In this document: positions 42,818 through 51,938 of the stretch, one piece after another | How positions within the stretch are numbered: the stretch's first letter is position 1 | Layout: the number at the start of each line of letters is the position of its first letter | Assembly (NCBI RefSeq): GCF_026965535.1 | Contig: NZ_CP114039.1 | Span: forward strand, 9,593,461-9,657,460 | DNA from: Corallococcus sp. NCRR | GTDB taxonomy: Bacteria > Myxococcota > Myxococcia > Myxococcales > Myxococcaceae | Length of the DNA stretch: 64,000 nt | Direction of reading: 5' to 3' | Notes under the pieces: generated by a model | Told to the model about the DNA's origin: nothing | Databases searched by the model: none | What the model saw: only the letters and a program-made list of their open reading frames with translations | Position numbers and translations under genes: made by a program

Positions 42818-44581
42818 TCAGCCCAGGTCGAACAGCAGGTCGGTCAGCTCGGCGTCCAGGCGGGACGCGGCGACGCGGTCGCCCTTCGCGCGGGCCTCGC
42901 GCAAGGCATTGCACAGGGATTCCAGCCGGGGACGCACATGCGCTGGCGCGGTCGCGATCCGTTCGGTCGCCGCGTTCAACAGCGCATCCGCGTCGGCCTC
43001 CGAGGATGCGGGGGCAACCATGGGCACGGGCGTCGCCGGCACAGGGGCCGCGCCCCATTCGCGCGCCAGCCGCTCCTTCGCCTCCAACCGCTGCTCCGGT
43101 CCCAGACGCTGCGAGCGTTTGTCCACCACCAGCGTGGCCTCCTTGCCCGTGGAGACCACCCGCGTCGTCACGTCGAGGATGCCGTTGATGTCATACGTGA
43201 ACGTGACCGCGACCTTCTCCGTCCCCGCGCGCCCGGGCGGCACGCCCTCCACCGTGTACGCGTCCAGCAGCAGGTTGTCCTTCACCAGCCGCGCCTCGCC
43301 CTGGAACACGCGGATCTCCACCGCGCGCTGCCCGTCCGCCGTCGTCGCGAAGGTCTCCGTGCGCGACACCGGCACCGTCATGTTGCGCGGGATGAGCGGC
43401 GAGAAGACCCCTCCCACCCGCTCGCGCCCCACCGATGCCTGCACCTCCACGCCCAGCGTGAAGGGACACACGTCGGTGATCATGATGCCGTGCGCGGCGC
43501 TCACCGCGCCCGTCTTCAGCCCCGCCTGCAACGCGGCTCCCAGCGCCACCGCCTCGTCGGGGTGCACGCCGTCGCGCGGCTCGCGCCCGAAGTATTCGGC
43601 GACCAACCGGCGCACCAGCGGCACGCGCGAGCTGCCGCCCACCAGCACCACCTCCGCGATGGACTTCTTCGCGAGCTTCGCGTCCTTCAGCGCGCTCTCC
43701 ATCGGTTCGAGCGTGGAGCGCACCAGGTCGGTGATGAGCGCCTCGAACCTCGCGCGCGTGACCTCCACCTCCAGCGACGCGGGCGCGCCACCCCGGCCCG
43801 GCGCGAGGAACGGCACGATGACCGGCGTGGCCTCCACAGACGTGAGCGCGATCTTCGCGGCCTCCGCCGCGGCCTTGAGACGCACCTGCGCCGCCAGGTT
43901 CCCGGCCAGCGACACGCCGTGGGCGCGCTCGAACTCCGCGCCCAGCCACGCGGCCAGCGCCTGGTCGAAGTCACTGCCTCCCAGTTGGTTGTTGCCCGCG
44001 GAGGCCTTCACGTCCAGCACGCCCTGGAACATCTCCAGCACCGACACGTCGAACGTGCCGCCGCCCAGGTCGTACACCAGCACGTACTGCTCGGCGTCCA
44101 GGTGGTTCACGCCGTACGCGAGCGCCGCGGCGGTGGGCTCGTTGAGCAGCCGCTCCACCTTGAGCCCCGCCAGCTCTCCCGCGTCCTTCGTCGCCTGTCG
44201 CTGCGCATCGCTGAAGTACGCGGGCACCGTGACCACGGCCTCCGTCACCGCGCCGCCCAGCGCCCGCTCCGCGTCCTCGCGCAGCGCACGCAGGATGAGC
44301 GCGGAGATCTCCGTGGGACTGTAGCGCCGGTCCCCGAGCGTCACCGGCAGGTCGCGGCCCATGCGCCGCTTCACCTCCGCGATGGTGCGCTCCGGATGCA
44401 CGAGCAACTGCGCCCGCGCGGACTCGCCCACGTGGAGACGGCCCTCCGCGTCCAGTCCCACCACCGACGGCGTGAGGCGCTGCCCCAACCGGTTGGTCAG
44501 GAGGTTGGGACGGCCCGCGCTGTCGAGCGCGGCCACCAGGGAGTGCGTGGTGCCTAGATCAATGCCAACGACGTGACTCAT
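42818..44581 (-). CDS. Hsp70 (DnaK-like) chaperone with shortened lid
   Basis: A protein of 587 residues. The ATPase domain is complete: VVGIDLGTTHSLVA at the N-terminus, VPAYFSDAQRQATKDA, LNEPTAAALAYG, DLGGGTFDVSVLE and VVLVGGSSRVPLVRRL. The substrate-binding beta domain (about 370-490) includes ITDVCPFTLGVEV and YDINGILDV. The C-terminal lid is only about 90 residues and has a Pro/Val/Ala-rich insert, shorter than in housekeeping DnaK (about 640 residues). It is a specialised paralogue, and no grpE or classical dnaJ is nearby. The ATG at 44581 is 36 bases after the small membrane protein gene and starts the core of the chaperone operon. Confidence 0.92.
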   Translation of the reverse strand: MSHVVGIDLGTTHSLVAALDSAGRPNLLTNRLGQRLTPSVVGLDAEGRLHVGESARAQLLVHPERTIAEVKRRMGRDLPVTLGDRRYSPTEISALILRALREDAERALGGAVTEAVVTVPAYFSDAQRQATKDAGELAGLKVERLLNEPTAAALAYGVNHLDAEQYVLVYDLGGGTFDVSVLEMFQGVLDVKASAGNNQLGGSDFDQALAAWLGAEFERAHGVSLAGNLAAQVRLKAAAEAAKIALTSVEATPVIVPFLAPGRGGAPASLEVEVTRARFEALITDLVRSTLEPMESALKDAKLAKKSIAEVVLVGGSSRVPLVRRLVAEYFGREPRDGVHPDEAVALGAALQAGLKTGAVSAAHGIMITDVCPFTLGVEVQASVGRERVGGVFSPLIPRNMTVPVSRTETFATTADGQRAVEIRVFQGEARLVKDNLLLDAYTVEGVPPGRAGTEKVAVTFTYDINGILDVTTRVVSTGKEATLVVDKRSQRLGPEQRLEAKERLAREWGAAPVPATPVPMVAPASSEADADALLNAATERIATAPAHVRPRLESLCNALREARAKGDRVAASRLDAELTDLLFDLG

Positions 44582-44617
44582 GCGAGGTGAACCCAAGGCC
44601 TTTCGGCGAACGGCGGA

Positions 44618-45115
44618 CTAGGACTCTGGCGGCGTCCACGGCTGCGCGGGCGCGGCGACGGGGGCGGCCTCCGGAGCAGTGTACAGATTGCGCAGCTGCG
44701 CCAGGCCCTCCACGCTGATCCCCGCCTCCTGGGCGATCTCCAGCGCGCGCTCCGGCGACGCGTGGGTCACCCACTTCCACTTGTACGAAGCGATGAGCCC
44801 GCCGATGCAGGACAGTCCGACCAAGCCGCTGAAGACAGCGTCCGCCGAATGGCTCCCGGCGAAGGTGAAGAAGCCGGTGAGCAGCGAGATGATCCCCACG
44901 ACGATGAACAGCAGGCGCGCCCACGCCACGAGCACGGACTTGCCGCTCATGGAGATGGCCGAGCCCCGCCAGCCATTGCCCTCCTCGGCGACGACGAGCC
45001 AGCCCTCCAGTGGGATGAGTGGCACGAAGTTGATGTGACCGAACTTCGTCGCCACGTAGCCGACGCCCGGAATCTCATCGACCTTGCCGTAGAGCCTCGA
45101 ACCGAAAATGACCAT
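44618..45115 (-). CDS. Small membrane protein at the head of the chaperone operon
   Basis: A protein of 165 residues, not assigned to a known family. The N-terminal 50 residues (IFGSRLYGKVDEIPGVGYVA and on) form a conserved-looking soluble segment. Two membrane helices follow (about 65-85, LLFIVVGIISLLTGFFTFAG, and about 92-110), then a cytosolic tail of about 50 residues ending Pro/Ala rich. The ATG at 45115 is favoured because GAGGGGG stands 7 bases upstream. It is 36 bases ahead of the Hsp70 gene and probably cotranscribed, so its role may be to tie the chaperone to the membrane. Confidence 0.75.
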   Translation of the reverse strand: MVIFGSRLYGKVDEIPGVGYVATKFGHINFVPLIPLEGWLVVAEEGNGWRGSAISMSGKSVLVAWARLLFIVVGIISLLTGFFTFAGSHSADAVFSGLVGLSCIGGLIASYKWKWVTHASPERALEIAQEAGISVEGLAQLRNLYTAPEAAPVAAPAQPWTPPES

Positions 45116-45310
45116 GTGCTTTCCCCCTCGAACCGTCGCGCGGCGCCGCGAAGGCACCCTGGCGCGTGGGCGCGAATCCTGCGGCACCCGGGCGAACGCG
45201 CGCAATCCCCCGCCCCGGGTAGGACAGCGCCTCACGGCCCCGTGGGCCCGCGCCCTCCAGAACATACGGACCTTGAGAGAAGGACTGGCTCCATGACACC
45301 CCGAGTGCGC

Positions 45311-46147
45311 TCAGGGCCGGTGCACGCAGCGGAACCCCACTCCTGTCAGTCCATTCTTTGGATAGGCGAGGCCCCGGTGGGCGGACCGGAACAGGGATGG
45401 GATGTGATTGAGCCAGGAGCCTCCCCGGTGGACGGGATTCTCCGGAATGCCGGAGGCTTCGGAAGGCGCGTCCTCGCCCAGCCGCTCCTGATAGCCGGTG
45501 GCGGTCCACTGCCACACGTTCCCGGTCATGTCGCAGAGCCCCCAGGCATTGCATCGCGGTCCGGCCTGGACCACCGGGGCCGTGCCGCCAAGGCAACCCC
45601 GCGCCCCGCACGACACCGAGCCGACCACGTGCTCCGCGTCGAACGACTCGCCCCACCAGAAGGTGGAGGCCGTCGAGGCGCGCACGGCGTATTCCCACTC
45701 CGCCTCCGTGGGCAGCGCACCACCGACGAGCTCGCAGTAGGCCCGCGCGGCGCGCCAGTCCACGCAGTTCACGGGATGCTCGGTGCGCTCGGAGTCCAGG
45801 TTGCAGCGGCCGAGCCACCCGTCCGGCGTCTCCGCGTCGGTCCACCAGCGCGTCTGTGGATCCTTCGCGCGCACCTGCTCACGCCGCGCCGCGAAGGCCC
45901 GCGCCGTCACGGGCGTCACGTCCATCTGGAAGCGCTCGAACGCGACCTCCGTCCGGGGCCCTTCATCCACGTCCCGTCCCGGCTCGCCCGCCGGTGAGCC
46001 CATCTCGAAGCGCCCGGCCGGCAGCCACACCGACTCAGGCGGAGCCGCGGGCTCCACACGGATGCCGCCCTCTTTCGCGCTCCCACAGCCCACCATGAGC
46101 ACGAAGAGGGCGACACCCGAACAGCCCCGGAAGGAGATCAAAATCAT
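45311..46147 (-). CDS. FGE-sulfatase/SUMF1-fold lipoprotein
   Basis: A protein of 278 residues. The lipoprotein signal ends VLMVGCGS, so the mature protein is envelope-bound. About 40-278 is the formylglycine-generating-enzyme fold: VWLPAGRFEMGSPAGEPGRD, LPTEAEWEYAVRA, WGLCDMTGNVWQW, HRGGSW and GFRCV. Most bacterial members of this fold are not sulfatase activators; many bind ligands or serve other oxidases. Its Cys content does not settle catalysis. The ATG is 10 bases after the Thg1-like gene and lacks a visible Shine-Dalgarno, so translation may depend on the upstream gene. Confidence 0.85.
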   Translation of the reverse strand: MILISFRGCSGVALFVLMVGCGSAKEGGIRVEPAAPPESVWLPAGRFEMGSPAGEPGRDVDEGPRTEVAFERFQMDVTPVTARAFAARREQVRAKDPQTRWWTDAETPDGWLGRCNLDSERTEHPVNCVDWRAARAYCELVGGALPTEAEWEYAVRASTASTFWWGESFDAEHVVGSVSCGARGCLGGTAPVVQAGPRCNAWGLCDMTGNVWQWTATGYQERLGEDAPSEASGIPENPVHRGGSWLNHIPSLFRSAHRGLAYPKNGLTGVGFRCVHRP

Positions 46148-46157
46148 TCAGGGATTA

Positions 46158-46922
46158 TCACTTCACGCCCTCCAACAACGACAGGATGAAGGCGTCGTAC
46201 GCATTCTTCATTGGCAGCTCGTAGTCCACCTTGAGGCGGCGGCGCTCGGCGAGGACCGTCTCCCCCGTCCTCGGGTCGCGGGCCTCCTTCGTGTACGTCT
46301 CCCGGTAGAGCCCCGTCCCGCGCTTCTGCCAGCTCGGCACGTCGTTGAAGTTCGTGCCCCGCTGGAAGAGCAGCTCGTTCTTCTCCGCCACCGACAGGCG
46401 CTTGAGCAGACCCGTGGCCTCCGCCACGTTCTTCCCTTCGCGGCGCAGGCTCCAGTAGCAGTGCGCGTTCAGCGCGTTCCTCACCGCGTCCTCGCTGCGC
46501 CAGCGGAAGTAGTCGCGCACGAGCTCCGCGTTCGGCAGCTCGCAGATGCGGCAGTCGAACACGGCCAGGTCCCCCAGGAGCAGCGAGAACTTCGCGCTCG
46601 CCTCGCCCGCGAGCAGGGAGTTGAGCTTGCGCGTCTTGCGCCCGAAGGTGTCCTCGTCCGGGTGGAAGAGCAGTGAGATCTCGTCGCTCTGCGTGTAGCC
46701 GTAGACGACCCGGAAGCCGCAGTCCATCAGGTGCCCGGTCGTCGCCACCATCAGGTCCCGGAAGCGCACGTCGAAGGGGCTCTCGAAGGCGTGCACCTCC
46801 TTCGTGAGCCGCGTGAAGCCGCGCCCATCGATGCGCGCCACCATGTACACGCCGGGCAGCACGCAGAGGTCGTGCGCGGTCTCGAACACGCGCATCTTCT
46901 CGTCCAGCTCATCGAACTTCAC
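46158..46922 (-). CDS. Thg1-like 3'-5' polymerase (tRNA 5'-end repair)
   Basis: A protein of 254 residues of the tRNAHis guanylyltransferase superfamily. The palm-domain metal residues are present in RIDGRGFTRLTKE at about 31-43 and YTQSDEISLLF at about 73-83. Family helices with RKTRKLNSLLAGEASAKF and the late RGTGLYRE are also visible. Members add nucleotides to the 5' end in the 3'-5' direction; bacterial forms have been shown to restore truncated tRNA 5' ends on a template. The start is the GTG at 46922, with GGAGGAGTGGCAAC upstream, overlapping the kinase-like gene by 14 bases. It sits beside rnpB, fitting a tRNA 5'-end role. Confidence 0.92.
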   Translation of the reverse strand: MKFDELDEKMRVFETAHDLCVLPGVYMVARIDGRGFTRLTKEVHAFESPFDVRFRDLMVATTGHLMDCGFRVVYGYTQSDEISLLFHPDEDTFGRKTRKLNSLLAGEASAKFSLLLGDLAVFDCRICELPNAELVRDYFRWRSEDAVRNALNAHCYWSLRREGKNVAEATGLLKRLSVAEKNELLFQRGTNFNDVPSWQKRGTGLYRETYTKEARDPRTGETVLAERRRLKVDYELPMKNAYDAFILSLLEGVK

Positions 46923-47358
46923 GTTGCCACTCCTCCACGGTGAAACCGTCCGGCCCCAGCCGGACGAAGAAAAGCGCGTCGAAGCCCTCCTCGAGGTTGG
47001 GGACCTGCAATCGCTTGTACGTCCCGAGCACGCCCACCAGCGGCACCCGCTGCTCCACCGGGCGTTGATCATTCCGCAGGAGCGCGTCCGCGACCTTCGA
47101 CTGGAAGTAGAGCCCCACCACGCGGAAGCCGAACTGCTTCGCGGCCGCGATGTAGCGGGAGCGCTCCGCCACCGTGGGGTTGGTGTTGTCCACCACGAAG
47201 GGCTGCTTCGCTTCCAGGCACGCGCGCAGCAGCACCTTCTCCCGGTGCCGCGTCTTGAGCATGTCCAGGCTCAGGCGGACGTGCGTGGCGAAGAAGCGCT
47301 CCCGGTAGAAGCTGCTCTTCCCCGCCCCCTGGATGCCCGTGAAGATGACCGCTTCCAT
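46909..47358 (-). CDS. Polynucleotide-kinase-like P-loop protein
   Basis: A protein of 149 residues. Walker A GIQGAGKSSF lies at about 8-17, a conserved Asp/Asn stretch VVDNTNPT at about 57-64, and the late segment LVGVLGTYKRL resembles the substrate-binding part of T4-type polynucleotide kinases and related small kinases. It likely phosphorylates a nucleic-acid 5' end or a small molecule. The ATG at 47358 gives a normal P-loop N-terminus; upstream codons are Arg/Gly/Pro rich. It is translationally coupled to the Thg1-like gene and diverges from the RNase P RNA gene. Supplying 5'-phosphate ends for the Thg1-like protein is an attractive inference. Confidence 0.82.
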   Translation of the reverse strand: MEAVIFTGIQGAGKSSFYRERFFATHVRLSLDMLKTRHREKVLLRACLEAKQPFVVDNTNPTVAERSRYIAAAKQFGFRVVGLYFQSKVADALLRNDQRPVEQRVPLVGVLGTYKRLQVPNLEEGFDALFFVRLGPDGFTVEEWQREVR

Positions 47359-47412
47359 GCCGCCCCGCCCCTCTCGCGAAGGCGGACGCACGACACCGCC
47401 CCAACCTGAAGG

Positions 47413-47439
47413 TGGACCCGCCCGGGCTGGCTGTTGTAT
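47413..47439 (+). promoter_or_regulatory. Possible promoter of rnpB
   Basis: TGGACC (47413-47418) and TTGTAT (47434-47439) are 15 bases apart and weakly resemble -35 and -10 boxes. The -10 ends 12 bases before the 5' strand of stem P1, as expected for an RNA gene without a leader. The match is loose. Confidence 0.3.
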
Positions 47440-47450
47440 CCCCCGGAGTG

Positions 47451-47844
<394 letters not shown>

Positions 47845-47855
47845 TTTTTTCCCTG

Positions 47856-48419
47856 TTACTTGCCCACGGGGACCTGCGCCAAGAGCAGGCGCCCCTTGCC
47901 GTCGTTGCGCACCGCCTGCGGGTTGGTGATGGGCAGCCGGCTGTCGTTGCGCGGCTCCCACAAGCCCATCCACACGTTGACGGCGCGCGGCGACGCGCCC
48001 TGCGGCAGCGCGATGACGAACTCGTCCTTCACCGTCTCGCCCACCTTCCACTGCGTGGTGGGGTACAGGCCACCCGCGGGCTTGTGGTCCACGTTGAGGC
48101 GCTCCATGCGCCCGTCCGCGTCCTCCAGGTGCACGAAGACGAGGTAGTCCTCTTCAATCGGCTGGAGCACCTTGAAGAAGACGGTGACGCGGGCCTGGTC
48201 CCCCGCAGGGATGCGGCCCGGCTGCACGGAGGCGCCCACCACCTCCACCTTGCCGCCCAGGTTGGCGCCGCTGCGGATGGACAGCGGGGGGACCTGGGTG
48301 ACGGTGGCCGCGCGGCGCTCCTGCTCGCTGGCCCCGCCGGGGGCCTCCACGATGCAGGCGCTGGAAGTCCCCAGGAGGACGGAGGCGGTCAACAGGACGT
48401 TCAGGGGCGGAAGGCGCAT
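47856..48419 (-). CDS. Hypothetical lipoprotein-like protein
   Basis: A secreted protein of 187 residues. The signal peptide (LNVLLTASVLLGTSSAC) ends in a Cys at about residue 27 that could be lipidated, though the -3 residue is Ser, a weak lipobox. The mature part is beta-rich with VTVFFKVLQPIEEDYLVFVHL and VNVWMGLWEPRND, suggesting a beta-sandwich. Not recognised as a named family. The ATG at 48419 is divergent from ftsY across 68 bases, and its 3' end lies 5 bases from the rnpB T run. Confidence 0.7.
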   Translation of the reverse strand: MRLPPLNVLLTASVLLGTSSACIVEAPGGASEQERRAATVTQVPPLSIRSGANLGGKVEVVGASVQPGRIPAGDQARVTVFFKVLQPIEEDYLVFVHLEDADGRMERLNVDHKPAGGLYPTTQWKVGETVKDEFVIALPQGASPRAVNVWMGLWEPRNDSRLPITNPQAVRNDGKGRLLLAQVPVGK

Positions 48420-48487
48420 GACAGAGGGCCGTTCTACCCGGCCACGGGCGCTGCATCCAACTGCGCGTTGGTGTATGCGGAGCGGCG

Positions 48488-50044
48488 ATGAAGACCCTTG
48501 GCCCCCTCGACGCACTCCTGGCGCAGGTCCCCCCCGCCCCCTCCCCCGCCCCCACTCCCGGCGGCGGGACGACGCAGCCGGGCACGGGCACCCCGTCGGA
48601 CACCGGGCTCACCGGCGGCGAGATTGTCGGCATTGGCGGCGCGGCCGTCTTCGTCGTCGTGGCGCTCGTGGCGGCGCGCAAGCTCTTCGGCAAGAAGCGC
48701 GTGCCGGAGGCCGGCAAGAAGCCCGAGGCGGAGGCGCCCCAGCTGCCCGCGGAGCGCCCCGAGCTGCGCGTGGAGCTGCCGCCCAACGAGGCGGAGCTCG
48801 CCCGGCGCCGCGACCTGGATGACGCGCACGCGCGCATGGACGAGCTGCGCCGTGAGCGCGAGACGGCCTCGTTCGCCGCCCACGCCGCGAAGGACCCGGC
48901 GGAGAAGGCCCGGCTGGAGGCGCAGGTCCGCGCCCTCAAGGAGCGTGAAGAGGAGGCCAAGCGCGTCGAGTACCGCGCCAAGAAGGCGCTCGACGACGAG
49001 ACGCGCGAGCGCCGCAAGCGGGAGCAGGTCGAGGCGGTGCGCCTGCGCGACGAGGCCATCGCCCAGGAGGCCGCCCAGGCGGAGGCCGCGCGTCAGGCCG
49101 AAGAGGCCGCGGCGCGCGCCAAGGTGGAGGCGGAGGGTGGCCGCACGCTGGCGCAGGGGCTGGACCGCACGAAGACCCAGGGCTTCATGGCGCGGCTCAA
49201 CGGCCTGTTCGGCGGACAGCGCACCATGGACGAGTCCGTCCTGTCGGAGCTGGAGGAGATTCTGTTCACCGCTGACATCGGCGTGCGCACCGCGGACCAC
49301 CTGGTGGAGGTGGCGCGCGACAAGCTCAAGCGCGCGGAGCTGAAGGACCCGGAGCGCATCAAGGGCGCCATCCGCGACGAGGTGGCGCGCATGGTGGACC
49401 TGCCCGTGCCGCGCTCGCTGGAGGGCGGGGGCCCGCCGCACGTGGTGATGGTGGTGGGCGTGAATGGCGCCGGGAAGACGACGACCATCGGCAAGCTGGC
49501 CGCGCAGCTCACGGGCCAAGGCAAGAAGGTGGTGCTCGCCGCGGGTGACACCTTCCGCGCCGCAGCCACGGAGCAGCTGGACGTGTGGGCCGAGCGCGCG
49601 GGCGCCCAGTTGGTGAAGGGCCCGGAGAACGGCGACCCGAGCGCCGTCATCTTCGAGGCGGTGAAGAAGGCCCAGGCGGAGGGCGCGGACGTCATCATCG
49701 CGGACACCGCGGGCCGGCTGCACACCAAGGCCCCGCTCATGGAGGAGCTCAAGAAGGTCAAGCGCGTGATGGACAAGGCGCTGCCCGGCGCGCCCCATGA
49801 GGTGCTGCTCGTGCTGGACTCCACCAACGGGCAGAACGCCATCCAGCAGGCCAAGCAGTTCCACGAGGCCGTGGGCGTCAGCGCCATCGCGCTCACCAAG
49901 CTGGACGGCACCGCCAAGGGCGGCGTCATCATCGGCATCTGCGACGAGCTGAAGCTGCCCGTGGTCTGGGTGGGCGTGGGCGAGAAGATCGCCGACCTGC
50001 GCCGCTTCGAGCCGCGCGAGTTCGTGCAGGCGCTGTTCGACTGA
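48488..50044 (+). CDS. ftsY: Signal recognition particle receptor FtsY, membrane anchored
   Basis: Receptor GTPase of 518 residues that delivers SRP-ribosome complexes to the membrane. A Pro/Thr/Gly N-terminus is followed by one clear membrane helix (about 43-62, IVGIGGAAVFVVVALVAA), then a long charged coiled coil (about 75-225), then the NG domain. GTPase motifs: GVNGAGKTTT at about 322-331, DTFRAAATEQL, DTAGR at about 404-408, TKLDGTAKGG at about 468 and GVGEKIADL. E. coli FtsY binds lipid peripherally; a true membrane helix is seen in some other bacteria, including deltaproteobacteria. It converges on the peptidase gene with 7 bases between stops. Confidence 0.96.
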   Translation: MKTLGPLDALLAQVPPAPSPAPTPGGGTTQPGTGTPSDTGLTGGEIVGIGGAAVFVVVALVAARKLFGKKRVPEAGKKPEAEAPQLPAERPELRVELPPNEAELARRRDLDDAHARMDELRRERETASFAAHAAKDPAEKARLEAQVRALKEREEEAKRVEYRAKKALDDETRERRKREQVEAVRLRDEAIAQEAAQAEAARQAEEAAARAKVEAEGGRTLAQGLDRTKTQGFMARLNGLFGGQRTMDESVLSELEEILFTADIGVRTADHLVEVARDKLKRAELKDPERIKGAIRDEVARMVDLPVPRSLEGGGPPHVVMVVGVNGAGKTTTIGKLAAQLTGQGKKVVLAAGDTFRAAATEQLDVWAERAGAQLVKGPENGDPSAVIFEAVKKAQAEGADVIIADTAGRLHTKAPLMEELKKVKRVMDKALPGAPHEVLLVLDSTNGQNAIQQAKQFHEAVGVSAIALTKLDGTAKGGVIIGICDELKLPVVWVGVGEKIADLRRFEPREFVQALFD

Positions 50045-50051
50045 AAAAGCC

Positions 50052-51896
50052 CTACTGCCCCATCAACTGGGGCAGCAGTTGCTCCAGCAGCTCCTGCGTC
50101 TGGGCGTCCAGCTTCACGCCGCCCATGCCCATGTCGCCACCCATGGCCTCCATCAGCCCCTGGAGGTCCGCCGCGCCCAGGTCCTCATCGCCGTGGGCCT
50201 CCTCCCACCAGCGCGTGCGCAGCTGCGTCAGCGCCTTCGCGTTCGCGGGGCTCGCCTTCGCCAGCTCCTGGGTGAAGCACGCCTTGCACGCCCACTTGAA
50301 GCGGTACGTGTCCACGTACGCGCGCAGGGCCTTGAGGAAGGCGCTGTCCCCCACCAGCTTGCGCGACGCGTGATGCAGCAGCGGCGCCTTGCCGTACACG
50401 AGCGCGCCGTACTCCAGCTCGCCGCCGTCGAAGTCGCCCGTGGGCCGGTCCGCGCGGCCGTCGCGGCCGCCCGTCAGGCGGAAGAACTGGTAGGGCATCA
50501 CCAGGGCCTCGTTGCGCAGGGACTCGGCGGCCTCCGGGCCGTGGGCCCATTCCATGTAGAGGAGCGCCGCGTACTGGGCCAGGGACTCGTCCACCACCGG
50601 GTCGTGGATGGGGTCCGAACCCACGAGCCCCGCGAAGTACTGGTGCGCCACCTCGTGCGCCACGGTGAACTCCAACGTGCGCTCCAGGGACGCGCCCACC
50701 TGCGAGCTCACCTGCGCCAGCATCCCCGCGCCGCCCTGCGCGTCCAGCAGCTCCTGGAAGGCCTCCATGCCGGGCATGCCCACCAGCATGGACAGGGGGT
50801 CCTGCTTCGCGCGGTAGAGGGACGTGCCCACCGTCACCAGCCCCGGGAACTCCATGCCGCCCGCGCCGCCGCTCAGGGGCGCCTGCACCACGCGGAAGTG
50901 GGTGTAGGGCAGCGGGCCCAGCCGCTTCTCGAATTCCGTCAGGGCCTGCGACGCGTACTTGAGCACGCGCTTGCCGACCGCCGCGTCCCGCGCCGCGAAG
51001 TGGCTCTCCACCGTGACGCCGTTCACCGTGGCGGTGGCGGACTGGTAGCCGCGCGTCACCAGCACCGGGAAGTCGCGCACCGCCGCCGCCGCGAAGCTGT
51101 AGCGCACCCGGCCGTCGCGCTCGGGCACCGCGCCCATGGGCGTCCCGGTGGAGTGCGCCGCCCAGCCCGACGGCACCGTGAGCGTGGCCAGCACGTGCGC
51201 GGGCTCGTACAGCGCCAGGTCTCCCGTGCCCTGCGGGCCGGCCCACGGCTGGCCCCGGTCATCCACCGGCGGCACCTGCGGCACCACGCCCACCAGGCTC
51301 ACCACGTCCGCCGTGGCGGAGAAGGCGCCATGGTCATCCGGGCCGCCCTTCGCGCCGCCGCCCAGGAGCCCGCCCGCGCCCATCAGCGACTCCGCGCCCG
51401 GCGCGGCCTTCGGCACCGTGCCCTTCAGCGAGACCTCCAGCGACACCGTGCCGCCCGGAGGCACCGGCGGCTCCACCGGGATGCGTTGCAACGTGGGCTC
51501 GGGCCCCAGCTCCAGCGCCACGGCCTTCCCGTTGAGCTTCGCGCCGGAGAGCGTCACCTGGCGGGAGCGGGTGTTGGGCGTCAGCCGCAGGTACAGCTCC
51601 GTCACCGGCTTGGGGCCCTTCGCCACCAGCTCCACCTGCACCTTGCCCCAGACGCGCCGCTCCTTCGGCTCCACCTCCAGTTGCACGCGGTAGAGCGGCA
51701 CGGACTCCAGCGGCCCCAGCGCCCGCGCGGCCCGGTCCCGCTCCTCCGGCTTCAGGTGCTGGAGGCACAACTGCACCTCTGGCGCCACGCTGCCCGCGCC
51801 CGGGATCGCGGGAGCGGGAGGTGTCGCCGCGGCCACGGGGCCCGCGACCAACGCACACAGCAGCCGCCATCCGGGGAGGGTCCGCATGGGGGGCAT
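50052..51896 (-). CDS. Secreted M1-type zinc metallopeptidase
   Basis: A protein of 614 residues with a signal peptide (about 1-25, ending GPVAAA). The active site is the M1 signature HEVAHQYFAGLVGS, with the third zinc ligand Glu in VVDESLAQY exactly 18 residues after the second His. The substrate-binding GAMEN motif is altered to GGMEF. A beta-rich N-terminal half of about 350 residues precedes the catalytic domain and includes Gly-rich inserts (GAGGLLGGGAKGG). A probable aminopeptidase acting outside the cytoplasm. Two ATGs (51896, 51887) are equally possible starts. Confidence 0.85.
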   Translation of the reverse strand: MPPMRTLPGWRLLCALVAGPVAAATPPAPAIPGAGSVAPEVQLCLQHLKPEERDRAARALGPLESVPLYRVQLEVEPKERRVWGKVQVELVAKGPKPVTELYLRLTPNTRSRQVTLSGAKLNGKAVALELGPEPTLQRIPVEPPVPPGGTVSLEVSLKGTVPKAAPGAESLMGAGGLLGGGAKGGPDDHGAFSATADVVSLVGVVPQVPPVDDRGQPWAGPQGTGDLALYEPAHVLATLTVPSGWAAHSTGTPMGAVPERDGRVRYSFAAAAVRDFPVLVTRGYQSATATVNGVTVESHFAARDAAVGKRVLKYASQALTEFEKRLGPLPYTHFRVVQAPLSGGAGGMEFPGLVTVGTSLYRAKQDPLSMLVGMPGMEAFQELLDAQGGAGMLAQVSSQVGASLERTLEFTVAHEVAHQYFAGLVGSDPIHDPVVDESLAQYAALLYMEWAHGPEAAESLRNEALVMPYQFFRLTGGRDGRADRPTGDFDGGELEYGALVYGKAPLLHHASRKLVGDSAFLKALRAYVDTYRFKWACKACFTQELAKASPANAKALTQLRTRWWEEAHGDEDLGAADLQGLMEAMGGDMGMGGVKLDAQTQELLEQLLPQLMGQ

Positions 51897-51938
51897 GCTA
51901 ATTGACCCCGTCCAGGGCCGCTCGCTACAAGCCTCCGG

